Shown here in pieces: positions 1-6,268 of a stretch of DNA of 7,819 bases (the stretch's first letter is position 1; each line of letters opens with the position of its first letter). The position numbers and the translations under genes are program-made. The stretch is taken from assembly GCA_031262005.1 (NCBI GenBank), contig JAISIO010000150.1:1-7819 (forward strand), written 5' to 3'. Origin of the DNA: Bacteroidales bacterium. Lineage in GTDB: Bacteria > Bacteroidota > Bacteroidia > Bacteroidales > UBA1715. The notes under the pieces were generated by a model. That model saw only the letters and a list, made by a program, of their open reading frames with translations, had not been told where the DNA came from and did no database searches.

Positions 1-2
1 CG

Positions 3-650
3 GAACGGCAAAAATTAACCAATAACAGAGTGGTTCGGAAATATCTTTTTGCATTTGAAGGTATTGCAATAGTTACGAATAAAGCAAGTGTGGATACGCT
101 ATTGACAATGGCGCAATTGAAACAAATTCTGTTGGGTGAGATTACCGATTGGAAGCAAGTGAATCCCAATTCTCAATTGGGAACTATACAAGTGCTCTTT
201 GATAACCAACAGGCAAGCGTTTTGCAGTATTTGACCGACAGTTTGTTGCAGGGAAATAGAAGTTTGTCGCCTCATTTGTTTGCCACAAAAGGCATTGACG
301 ATTTGAGAGAAAGAATTGCAGTAACGCCGAATGCAATAGCTATTGTAGGTTTGAACCAATTGGGCAACGAAACCACCAGTATCTACAAGGAATTTATGGC
401 AAAAACACGGTTTGTGTGGGTTCGCAAAGATGAACAGGCAAAACCTGCATTGCCATACGCCGGCGATTTGCATAACGATGATTATCCTTTGTGGCGTCCG
501 ATGTATATTCTGCTCAGTGAACTCCGTAACGGATTACCTAAAGGATTCGGTTATTTTTTGACCGACGAGGTGGGGCAAAAAATTGTGCTTAAAGCCGGAT
601 TGATGCCAATTTCCGATCCGCAAAATATACTTATTCAAATTACGGAGTAG
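3..650 (+). CDS. PstS-like phosphate-type ABC substrate-binding protein, 3' part
   Basis: This is the C-terminal 215 residues of a periplasmic binding protein of the PstS/PBP-like family; the reading frame is open to the left edge, so the N-terminus and any signal peptide are outside the window. A GTG at position 30 is inside the gene, not its start. Family-like features are the hinge region with 'AIVTNKAS', the 'LKQILLGEITDW' stretch typical of PstS-type domain 2, and the C-terminal 'YPLWRPMYILL...GFGYFLTDEVGQKIVLKAGLMPI' pattern, which matches the end of PstS-like proteins. Such proteins bind phosphate or a similar oxyanion outside the inner membrane. No pst permease genes are visible. From memory, Bacteroidota often place this kind of protein after ExbB/ExbD/TonB genes and before a TPR gene, so it may serve a TonB-type energised system rather than a classical Pst transporter; that is inference. 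The TPR gene follows after 76 bp and is probably co-transcribed. Confidence 0.85.
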   Translation, partial: ERQKLTNNRVVRKYLFAFEGIAIVTNKASVDTLLTMAQLKQILLGEITDWKQVNPNSQLGTIQVLFDNQQASVLQYLTDSLLQGNRSLSPHLFATKGIDDLRERIAVTPNAIAIVGLNQLGNETTSIYKEFMAKTRFVWVRKDEQAKPALPYAGDLHNDDYPLWRPMYILLSELRNGLPKGFGYFLTDEVGQKIVLKAGLMPISDPQNILIQITE

Positions 651-658
651 ATTTTAGT

Positions 659-672
659 GAATAGAGAATAGA
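659..672. repeat. 7-bp tandem duplication (GAATAGA x2)
   Basis: Two perfect head-to-tail copies of GAATAGA lie in the 76-bp spacer between the PstS-like gene and the TPR gene. The rest of the spacer is A-rich and shows no promoter match or terminator hairpin, which fits co-transcription of the two genes. Similar 7-8 bp tandem units occur in two other spacers of this window. Confidence 0.5.
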
Positions 673-726
673 ATAATAAAAGAAAGAAAAGTTCGTTAAA
701 CAACAATAAATTAAAATAATTACAAT

Positions 727-2427
727 ATGAAAAGAATAATAGTATCGCTGTTAGCATTTTTGTCGATTTCGGTAGCAATAGTTGCAAGTAACGGCAAAGG
801 AATTGAATTTTACAAAGCAGGAATGTATGAAGCAGCAAAAGACATTTTTTTACAACAACCTGCTTCTTCGACTGACGATCAGGTACTTGCTGCGTATTAT
901 CTTGGTTTGATATATGCACAGGAGCAGAATGTGGAAGCCGCCACTGCGCAGTTTCAAAAGGCAATAGACTTGAATCCCAAATCACCATTCGGGTATATTG
1001 GCAAAGGAAGATTAGAACTTGCAAATAATGTAAAAGCAGGCGAATCGTTGTTGAAACAAGCCGAAGGTATGGGTAAAAAAAATGCCGATGTGTTGGTGAA
1101 AGTTGCTGAAGCGTATTTTGCTAACAATATGCAAGCGAAAGCACAAGCAGTACTAGAGAAAGCAAAAGCTGCTGACAAAACGAATGTTGATATTTATTTG
1201 CTTGAAGCAGATGTAATTCTTGCAAAAGGAAAAGATAGCGAGACAATAGGAAAAGCGATAAGCAAAGTGGAAGATGCTGACTATTACAGTCCGAACAATC
1301 CGCTCGTATTGACCAAACTTGCGCAATTATACAGAATGGTAAGTGGATTGAATTTTGCTTTCGCAAAAGTAAATGACGCAATTGCTGCCGATAAAGATTA
1401 TTTGCCGGCATACGTTGAACTTGGTAATGTGAAATATGCGCAAGGACAATACAAAGAGGCTGTTGCGATATACGAAAAAGCACTTGCAACTAACGTTCAT
1501 GTGCCGTTTGAATGGTGCGAAAATTACGCATACGCGCTTTATTTCGATAAACAATACGAAAAATCATTGCAAGAAATAGAAAAAAACCTGCTAAAAAAAC
1601 CGAATAATGTAAACTTACTTCGTTTGCAAGCATACAATATGTATGAACTTTTACAGTATGAAGAAGGCTTGGCAAAAATGGACGCATTCTTTGCAACTGT
1701 TCCGGAAGAGAAATATATTTATCTTGATTTTATAACAGTAGGACGACTTCAAACCAAACAGGCAGGAAAGGAAAATGCGGAAAAATCAATAGCTCTGTAT
1801 GAAAGTGCAATAGAAAATTACAATAAAGCTGCTGTAATGGAAACCGACAATGCCGAACCGTATAAAGAAATGGCTCTTACGTATGCTGCAATGAAAAATT
1901 TTGAAGAGGCAGTGAAAAATTTTGAAAAATATTTTGCTATGACTCCAAAACCATTGCCCTCGGACTTGAATACTTTTGGAGATATGAATAAAAATGCGGC
2001 AACAATGATTTTCAATAACAGTAAAGATGTCCCTACGTTGCAAGCAAATCAACAAAATTTTAATCTGTACATAGAAAAAAGTGCAAAAGCATTTTCGGAC
2101 TTTATTGCAATAGCACCGGAATTTTATTTGGGTTATTACAATAGAGCAAAAGTGTATGAACTTGTAGATATTTATGAATATGCTATGACGAATAAAAATA
2201 AAGGGGTTGCACTACCATATTATAACGAAGCAATTGCAATAATGGAGAAAGATAATGCCGATGGTAAGTTTAATAAAACTATTGCTGATTTATACAACGG
2301 TACTGCCCGATATTATCTGCAAAATAATGATACCAAAAACACAATTGAATATTTCAAAAAAGCACTTGCTATAGATCCGGCAAATGCAACAGCAAAAGAA
2401 ATGTTAGTACAACTCAAAGTTAAATGA
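727..2427 (+). CDS. Secreted tetratricopeptide-repeat (TPR) protein
   Basis: A 566-residue protein. It begins with a Sec-type signal peptide: MKR, then a hydrophobic core to about residue 20, with likely cleavage after AIVA. No lipobox cysteine is present, so it should be soluble in the periplasm. The rest is helical repeat sequence. TPR-like units are clear near residues 54-86 (ending 'AIDLNPKSPFGY'), 226-258 ('YVELGNVKYAQGQYKEAVAIYEKAL'), 375-408 and 520-555 ('NTIEYFKKALAIDPANATA'), with weaker units between. TPRs are protein-binding scaffolds, and no enzymatic domain is visible. The ATG at 727 is the only start that keeps the whole signal peptide, and no Shine-Dalgarno is seen, as usual in Bacteroidota. 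It follows a PstS-like gene and is the last gene before a strong terminator. A role with that binding protein in an envelope complex is plausible but inferred; the function is unknown. Confidence 0.93.
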   Translation: MKRIIVSLLAFLSISVAIVASNGKGIEFYKAGMYEAAKDIFLQQPASSTDDQVLAAYYLGLIYAQEQNVEAATAQFQKAIDLNPKSPFGYIGKGRLELANNVKAGESLLKQAEGMGKKNADVLVKVAEAYFANNMQAKAQAVLEKAKAADKTNVDIYLLEADVILAKGKDSETIGKAISKVEDADYYSPNNPLVLTKLAQLYRMVSGLNFAFAKVNDAIAADKDYLPAYVELGNVKYAQGQYKEAVAIYEKALATNVHVPFEWCENYAYALYFDKQYEKSLQEIEKNLLKKPNNVNLLRLQAYNMYELLQYEEGLAKMDAFFATVPEEKYIYLDFITVGRLQTKQAGKENAEKSIALYESAIENYNKAAVMETDNAEPYKEMALTYAAMKNFEEAVKNFEKYFAMTPKPLPSDLNTFGDMNKNAATMIFNNSKDVPTLQANQQNFNLYIEKSAKAFSDFIAIAPEFYLGYYNRAKVYELVDIYEYAMTNKNKGVALPYYNEAIAIMEKDNADGKFNKTIADLYNGTARYYLQNNDTKNTIEYFKKALAIDPANATAKEMLVQLKVK

Positions 2428-2452
2428 TAATTTGTAGCCTGAGAAACCGAAT

Positions 2453-2489
2453 AAAAAAACCGAAACATTCAATGTTTCGGTTTTTTTTT
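2453..2489. terminator. Bidirectional rho-independent terminator between TPR gene and pyrI
   Basis: A perfect 9-bp stem, CCGAAACAT (2460-2468) and ATGTTTCGG (2472-2480), encloses a 3-nt loop. A run of seven A precedes it (2453-2459) and a run of nine T follows (2481-2489), so it reads as an intrinsic terminator on both strands. It lies about 30 bp after the TPR stop and about 40 bp after the pyrI stop, and so ends both convergent transcripts. Confidence 0.93.
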
Positions 2490-2521
2490 GTTTGAAAATT
2501 CGTCAAAAGAACAATGAAACG

Positions 2522-2986
2522 TTACAATAAATTAAAATTCCCTTCGTCGGTAGTTCGTTCGCAATAAAAGCATTGTAATGTGGTAGGATTATTTGCCACC
2601 ACTTTAAATCTCTGCGTAATAGGTTGATGATTAGTAATACACATAGGATTGAAACATTTGGTAATGCCGGTAATTTCATCGGGCAGAGTTACCATTTTTT
2701 TCTCAACTACTTTATAATCACGTATAATATTAAGTTTTGCCTGAGGTACTAAAATTGCAATTTTATTAATTTCGTCCTGTTTGAAAAACTTATCGGAAAT
2801 TTTAATAATTGCTTTTTTACCAAGCGTTTTACTTCCCAAATTGCTGCAAAATGTAACTTGCGTGGCAATTGTTTCCAATCGCAGGATTGAAATTACTTCA
2901 AACAAACGATTTGATGGAATGTGATCGATTACCGTGCCATTTTGTATGGCACTTACTATTAAATTTCCTCCTTGAATGTCGCTCAT
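2522..2986 (-). CDS. pyrI: Aspartate carbamoyltransferase regulatory chain PyrI
   Basis: The 154-residue regulatory subunit of aspartate carbamoyltransferase. In the E. coli enzyme, PyrI dimers link catalytic trimers into a c6r3 dodecamer and bind CTP, UTP and ATP for feedback control of the first committed pyrimidine step. The N-terminal nucleotide-binding domain spans about residues 1-100, including 'GTVIDHIPSNRLFEVISIL'. The C-terminal zinc domain carries the four expected cysteines: C111 and C116 (C-x4-C) and C139 and C142 (CFYC), at the spacing of the E. coli protein. The length is the usual one. The ATG at 2986 was chosen because it begins the family-typical N-terminus. The frame is open 33 codons further upstream, but that would lie inside pyrB and has no family similarity. 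It starts 4 nt after the pyrB stop, so translational coupling is likely. Confidence 0.97.
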   Translation of the reverse strand: MSDIQGGNLIVSAIQNGTVIDHIPSNRLFEVISILRLETIATQVTFCSNLGSKTLGKKAIIKISDKFFKQDEINKIAILVPQAKLNIIRDYKVVEKKMVTLPDEITGITKCFNPMCITNHQPITQRFKVVANNPTTLQCFYCERTTDEGNFNLL

Positions 2987-2990
2987 AATA

Positions 2991-3890
2991 TTATAAATCA
3001 AGTAAATACGAAATAATTGCTTGGCGAGTGAACACTCCGTTACGAGCCTGTTCAAAATAATATGCGTGCGGACTAGCATCCACATCCACGTTGATTTCGT
3101 TTACACGCGGCAGCGGATGTAGTATGCGCATATTTGGTTTTGCACCGGCAAGCATGGCGTTGCGCAGCACATATAAATTTTTGGTGCGTTCATATTCCAT
3201 TGGCTCCGAAAAACGCTCTTTTTGCACTCGTGTCATATACACAATATCGACTTCGGGAAGTACCTCAAGCATATCGCTATGCATGGTATAGGGAATATGT
3301 TGATCGTTCAGAATTTGTAAATATTCTTTTGGTAATTGTAATTCGGGTGGTGAAACAAAATGAAAATGGGGTTTGAAATGCTTCATTGCCATAATGAGCG
3401 AATGTACGGTACGTCCGTATTTCAAATCACCAATAAGAGCAATGGAAAGGTTGTTGAGAGTTCCTTGCGTTTTTTGTATTGAGTACATGTCGAGCAAGGT
3501 TTGAGTAGGGTGTTGATTTGCGCCGTCGCCGGCATTTATAATCGGAACAGGCGAAATTTCGGCGGCGTATTTTGCAGCACCTTCCAAGGGGTGGCGCATT
3601 ACAATTAAATCGCTGTAAGCAGAAACCATGGTAATGGTATCGTGTAAAGTTTCGCCTTTGGTAGAACTTGTGGTTGAAATATCGGCAAAGCCGATTACAT
3701 TACCGCCCAAACGATTGATAGCACTTTCAAAACTTAATCGTGTGCGTGTGGAAGGCTCAAAAAAAAGGGTCGAAATAATTCGTCCCTTCAATAAATTACG
3801 ATAACTATCGGCTTCAAATTGAGCAGCCAATTCTATGATGTTCAAATAATCTTCGACTTTAAAGTCGGAAATTGAGACTAAACTTTTCAT
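2991..3890 (-). CDS. pyrB: Aspartate carbamoyltransferase catalytic chain PyrB
   Basis: The 299-residue catalytic subunit, which condenses carbamoyl phosphate and L-aspartate to N-carbamoyl-L-aspartate in cytoplasmic de novo pyrimidine synthesis. The carbamoyl-phosphate site 'FEPSTRTRLSFE' is at residues 44-55, the mobile lysine loop 'STKGETLHD' at about 76-84, 'GDGANQHPTQTLLD' with the catalytic His at 121-134, and 'GDLKYGRTVHS' at 154-164. The aspartate-binding 'TRVQKERF' is at 220-227, and 'HPLPRVNEI' at 258-266. All expected active-site residues are present. The sequence resembles the E. coli class that works with PyrI, and pyrI does follow directly. The ATG at 3890 gives the standard N-terminus. 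A Bacteroidota-type -7 box lies about 70 bp upstream. No terminator separates it from the upstream glycosyltransferase gene, so some read-through is possible. Confidence 0.98.
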   Translation of the reverse strand: MKSLVSISDFKVEDYLNIIELAAQFEADSYRNLLKGRIISTLFFEPSTRTRLSFESAINRLGGNVIGFADISTTSSTKGETLHDTITMVSAYSDLIVMRHPLEGAAKYAAEISPVPIINAGDGANQHPTQTLLDMYSIQKTQGTLNNLSIALIGDLKYGRTVHSLIMAMKHFKPHFHFVSPPELQLPKEYLQILNDQHIPYTMHSDMLEVLPEVDIVYMTRVQKERFSEPMEYERTKNLYVLRNAMLAGAKPNMRILHPLPRVNEINVDVDASPHAYYFEQARNGVFTRQAIISYLLDL

Positions 3891-3898
3891 TTCTTCAT
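3887..3898 (-). other. Three-codon upstream ORF (Met-Lys-Lys-stop) overlapping the pyrB start
   Basis: On the minus strand, ATG AAG AAA TGA begins 8 nt upstream of pyrB, and its stop overlaps the pyrB initiation codon as ATGA. It lies after a run of seven A. This could be chance in A-rich leader sequence, or a small initiation/coupling element acting on pyrB translation. Nothing in the sequence proves it is translated. Confidence 0.25.
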
Positions 3899-3957
3899 TT
3901 TTTTAGATTCGTAGACGTAAGATCGTTAGATTTCTTTGCCCACTAATCTATTTCTTG

Positions 3958-3965
3958 CAAATATA
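3958..3965 (-). promoter_or_regulatory. Putative Bacteroidota -7 box of pyrBI
   Basis: The minus strand reads TATATTTG, a full match to the Bacteroidota sigma-ABfr -7 consensus TAnnTTTG. It would start transcription near 3951 and leave a leader of about 60 nt before pyrB. No clean -33 TTTG is seen at the usual spacing; that region is occupied by 7-bp tandem repeats. The leader has a weak potential stem (TAGATT near 3927-3932 with AATCTA at 3945-3950) but no attenuator-like terminator. Confidence 0.55.
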
Positions 3966-3970
3966 AACAA

Positions 3971-3998
3971 ATTACGAATTACGAATTGTGAATTATGA
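3971..3998. repeat. 7-bp tandem repeat, four units (ATTACGA-type)
   Basis: Four head-to-tail heptamers: ATTACGA, ATTACGA, ATTGTGA and ATTATGA. The first two are identical and the last two differ at one or two positions. The array fills the region just upstream of the pyrB -7 box, in the 134-bp spacer between the glycosyltransferase and pyrB. The remainder of that spacer holds only the promoter and leader described separately. Confidence 0.75.
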
Positions 3999-4024
3999 AT
4001 GTTTTTGATTAATCATAATGCTAT

Positions 4025-5137
4025 TTAGTATTTTACAGGAGAAATAGTATTCAATTCATTAAAAATTCTCACATATTTCTCTTTTTGCGAATCAATCGAA
4101 TACCGTTCTTCAACTGTTTTACGACCTCGTTTCCCAATGACTTTGCGGAGTTCTCCGTTTTTAATTAATAAGGTAAGATAGTATTCCCATTCTTCATCGT
4201 TGTGGGCAAGGAAACCATTTACTCCGTGTTCTATAATTTCGGTGTTCACGCCCACTGCCGACATTATACAGGGAATTTCCATAGCCATATATTGCAAGCC
4301 TTTGAAGCCGCACTTGCCCTTCGACCATTCATCGTTAGGCAAAGGCATTATGCCTATATCAATGTGCGATAATTGCGCAATTTCGTCCTGTGCATTCCAA
4401 AAAGTGGTTTTTACGCCCAGTGCGTTATTCTCATATAAGTTATTGCTAATGAGTTTGAACGTTATTTGTTCGCCGTATTTTTGCTTGATTTTAAGAAGTA
4501 CGTTTTCCAACAACATAAAGTGCTTTACAGTGGTTTCGCTGCCTGTCCAACCTATGCAAATGGTATGTTCTTTTTGCTGAAATGCCGGGTTGGGTTTATG
4601 ATAATTTGTATCAATAGTAGTAGGAATTACAAAAACATTTGAATTAAACTGTCGTGCGTGTTGTGCCAAAAATTCATTTCCCACGATTACCACGTTGGCT
4701 AAAGAAATAATAGTATCGGTTTTGCTCGTTTTTTTGAGCCACGCCAAATTTTGGTTTCCTTCCGAAGTATCGTTCAGCCAAATACTATCGTCGAAATCGT
4801 AGATAATAGGTACACCAGTGCGTTTCAATAAACGTTCAAACAAAGTTGTACCAATCATAAACGCTTCGCGATAAATAAAAATCACATTGTACTGTTTGGC
4901 AATACACACGTGGTACATACGGCGAAAAAAGGCTTTGATAAAAACAAGTAACTTAAAGAAATATGCACCTTTTTTATAAAAATAGGTATCGTCCCATTTG
5001 CTTAACAAATAAGCGTAACGAGTTTCGTAACCTTCGTGCTGTAAAATAGGAATAAAATGCTCGCATCGGAAGCGTTGTCCCGGACTTCGATTGAATCGGT
5101 GTGGAACTATGTAAAGAATTTTACTTTTTGCAGGCAT
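4025..5137 (-). CDS. Glycosyltransferase, GT4-like (GT-B fold)
   Basis: A 370-residue cytoplasmic or membrane-associated glycosyltransferase that probably moves a sugar from a nucleotide donor during surface polysaccharide synthesis; donor and acceptor cannot be told. The N-terminal domain has 'RSPGQRFRCEHFIPIL' (about residues 17-32) and 'IIYDFDDSIW' (111-120). The C-terminal donor domain has 'CIGWTGS' (194-200), 'IDIGIMPLPNDEWSKGKCGFK' spread over 259-279, 'LQYMAMEIPCIMSAVGVN' (281-298) and 'GVNGFLA' (305-311). The usual E-x7-E signature of this class is altered: the positions I align to it hold G274 and Q282. I believe Gln is common in this subgroup, but could not check. The cluster of basic and aromatic residues at 54-75 may touch the membrane. 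It starts 50 bp after holA with no own -7 box seen, so it is probably co-transcribed with holA. The partial O-antigen-ligase-like gene at the right end also suggests glycan functions nearby. Confidence 0.9.
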   Translation of the reverse strand: MPAKSKILYIVPHRFNRSPGQRFRCEHFIPILQHEGYETRYAYLLSKWDDTYFYKKGAYFFKLLVFIKAFFRRMYHVCIAKQYNVIFIYREAFMIGTTLFERLLKRTGVPIIYDFDDSIWLNDTSEGNQNLAWLKKTSKTDTIISLANVVIVGNEFLAQHARQFNSNVFVIPTTIDTNYHKPNPAFQQKEHTICIGWTGSETTVKHFMLLENVLLKIKQKYGEQITFKLISNNLYENNALGVKTTFWNAQDEIAQLSHIDIGIMPLPNDEWSKGKCGFKGLQYMAMEIPCIMSAVGVNTEIIEHGVNGFLAHNDEEWEYYLTLLIKNGELRKVIGKRGRKTVEERYSIDSQKEKYVRIFNELNTISPVKY

Positions 5138-5170
5138 AGCGTATTGATTAAGCGCATTTTCAATTACTCC

Positions 5171-5186
5171 GTTATTCAGTTATTCA
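5171..5186. repeat. 8-bp tandem duplication (GTTATTCA x2)
   Basis: Two perfect copies of GTTATTCA lie in the 50-bp spacer between holA and the glycosyltransferase, ending 1 bp from the holA stop codon. On the coding strand the spacer continues in roughly 8-bp steps (TGAATAAC, TGAATAAC, GGAGTAAT, TGAAAATG). No terminator or promoter is visible here. Confidence 0.6.
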
Positions 5187-5187
5187 A

Positions 5188-6198
5188 TCAATGAAGTATT
5201 TTAAAAGCCAATTCTCGCATCAAATCGCCTTGCGAAGTGCTTCCCACATCTACGCCTTTCGACATCATATCATACTGGCGCAGCAAAGCAATAATTTCCA
5301 CTAATTTCGTTGCCGAATAGCGTTTTTGCGCATTGATATACTGTTGGATTACAAAATTATTCGGACTGATTTTGAGTGCTTCAGCTATTGCTTCATTGGT
5401 TTTTGAAGGTAAGAAATACAAAATCAGTAATTTACGAAAATAACCGAACAATGCCGCTATGGTTACTTGTATAGGATTTGCTTTGGGATTAGCCGCATAA
5501 CTTTGTAATATTCGTTGTACTTTCAGCACATCTTTGTTGCCGAATGCTTTGGTTAATTCCAAATTGTTGTATTCGTTGCTTATGCCTATGTTGCGCTCTA
5601 TATCTTTACGAGTAATTGCCGAACCTTTGGGTAACAAAATCATTAATTTTTGAATTTCATTAGCCAATTTATGCATAGAATTTCCTAAAAATTCAGCCAA
5701 CAACGTTGCTGTATCGTCGTCAATCTGATATGAAAATTCTTTTACGTATGCTTTTATCCATTTGCTTGTTTCCCATTCTTTCAGAGCTGTTGATTCGTAG
5801 TCAACGCCATTTTTTTTGACTAATTTAGCAAGTTTTGTTGTTCCCGGAAATTTTTTGTATTTATAACAGAGAACTAAAATAGTTGATTTTAATGGATTTT
5901 CAGCATAAAAATGCAGATCTTCTATTTTTTTTAAATCCTGCGCTTCTTTCACAATCACTACCTGATAGCTTGACATCATTGGAAAACGTTTTGCTAACTG
6001 ACTAACCGATTGAACGTCAGTATCTTTCCCATATATAATGGTTTGGTTAAATGCTTTTTCATCGTCCGAGAGCACGCAATCAGCAATTTTATCAGCAATT
6101 TTATCAATATAATATGGCTCTTCACCCGAAAGTAAATAGATGGGGTAATAAATTTTTTTATCTAAATCTTGCAGAATTTGCTGATAGTCCATAATCAA
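5188..6198 (-). CDS. holA: DNA polymerase III subunit delta
   Basis: A 336-residue delta subunit of the replicative clamp loader; delta opens the beta sliding clamp within the gamma/tau-delta-delta' complex. Length and domain order fit HolA. The N-terminal AAA+-like domain has 'PIYLLSGEEPYYIDKI' (19-34) with no functional Walker A, as usual for delta. It is followed by 'RFPMMSSYQVVIVKEAQ' (71-87), which matches the conserved strand and beta-interaction region of HolA. The middle domain has 'LAEFLGNSMHKLANEIQKL' (167-185), and the C-terminal collar domain ends 'GDLMRELAFKIL'. ATG at 6198 or the in-frame ATG at 6192 could be used; family members commonly start near the second. Divergent from the HsdR-N-like gene and upstream of a glycosyltransferase with which it may share a transcript. 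A perfect 12-bp tandem duplication (6081-6104) encodes DKIADKIA at residues 32-39. Confidence 0.95.
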   Translation of the reverse strand: MIMDYQQILQDLDKKIYYPIYLLSGEEPYYIDKIADKIADCVLSDDEKAFNQTIIYGKDTDVQSVSQLAKRFPMMSSYQVVIVKEAQDLKKIEDLHFYAENPLKSTILVLCYKYKKFPGTTKLAKLVKKNGVDYESTALKEWETSKWIKAYVKEFSYQIDDDTATLLAEFLGNSMHKLANEIQKLMILLPKGSAITRKDIERNIGISNEYNNLELTKAFGNKDVLKVQRILQSYAANPKANPIQVTIAALFGYFRKLLILYFLPSKTNEAIAEALKISPNNFVIQQYINAQKRYSATKLVEIIALLRQYDMMSKGVDVGSTSQGDLMRELAFKILH

Positions 6199-6207
6199 TA
6201 TTTTGTG

Positions 6208-6215
6208 TATTTTTG
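6208..6215 (+). promoter_or_regulatory. Putative -7 box for the HsdR-N-like gene
   Basis: TATTTTTG matches the Bacteroidota -7 consensus TAnnTTTG. It would give a start near 6222 and a leader of about 47 nt before the ATG at 6269. No -33 TTTG is found at standard spacing; the nearest, at 6177-6180, is too far away. Confidence 0.4.
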
Positions 6216-6254
6216 TAAACGAAACACGTTGTAAGACCTATTTCGTTGTGCTCC

Positions 6255-6262
6255 CAAAAATA
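6255..6262 (-). promoter_or_regulatory. Putative -7 box for holA
   Basis: The minus strand reads TATTTTTG, again TAnnTTTG, about 57 nt upstream of the holA start, implying a start near 6248. It lies downstream of the opposing -7 box, so the two predicted transcripts would overlap at their 5' ends. No -33 element is clear. Confidence 0.4.
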
Positions 6263-6268
6263 ATAAAA

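Noticed and set aside
635..1024. 129-codon minus-strand open frame across the start of the TPR gene
   Set aside because: Its translation is a Leu/Phe-rich reverse reading of the A-rich spacer and signal-peptide region; the opposite strand carries a clear gene.
954..2055. Several 65-122 codon minus-strand open frames opposite the TPR gene
   Set aside because: They are antisense shadows of a well-supported gene with low-complexity, Phe/Leu/Ser-rich translations and no recognisable domain.
2987..3085. In-frame upstream extension of pyrI by 33 codons
   Set aside because: It would lie inside the pyrB coding sequence and has no PyrI-like residues; the ATG at 2986 gives the normal length and N-terminus.
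3091..3376. Two overlapping plus-strand open frames inside pyrB
   Set aside because: They lie wholly antisense to a strongly conserved enzyme and show no domain.
3992..4019. Inverted repeat ATTATGA/TCATAAT after the glycosyltransferase as a terminator
   Set aside because: The stem is AT-only, 7 bp with a 14-nt loop, and no U-tract follows on the minus strand.
6203..6268. TTG start adding 22 residues to the HsdR-N-like protein
   Set aside because: The added residues look non-conserved and would cover the predicted promoter; the ATG at 6269 begins the family-like sequence.
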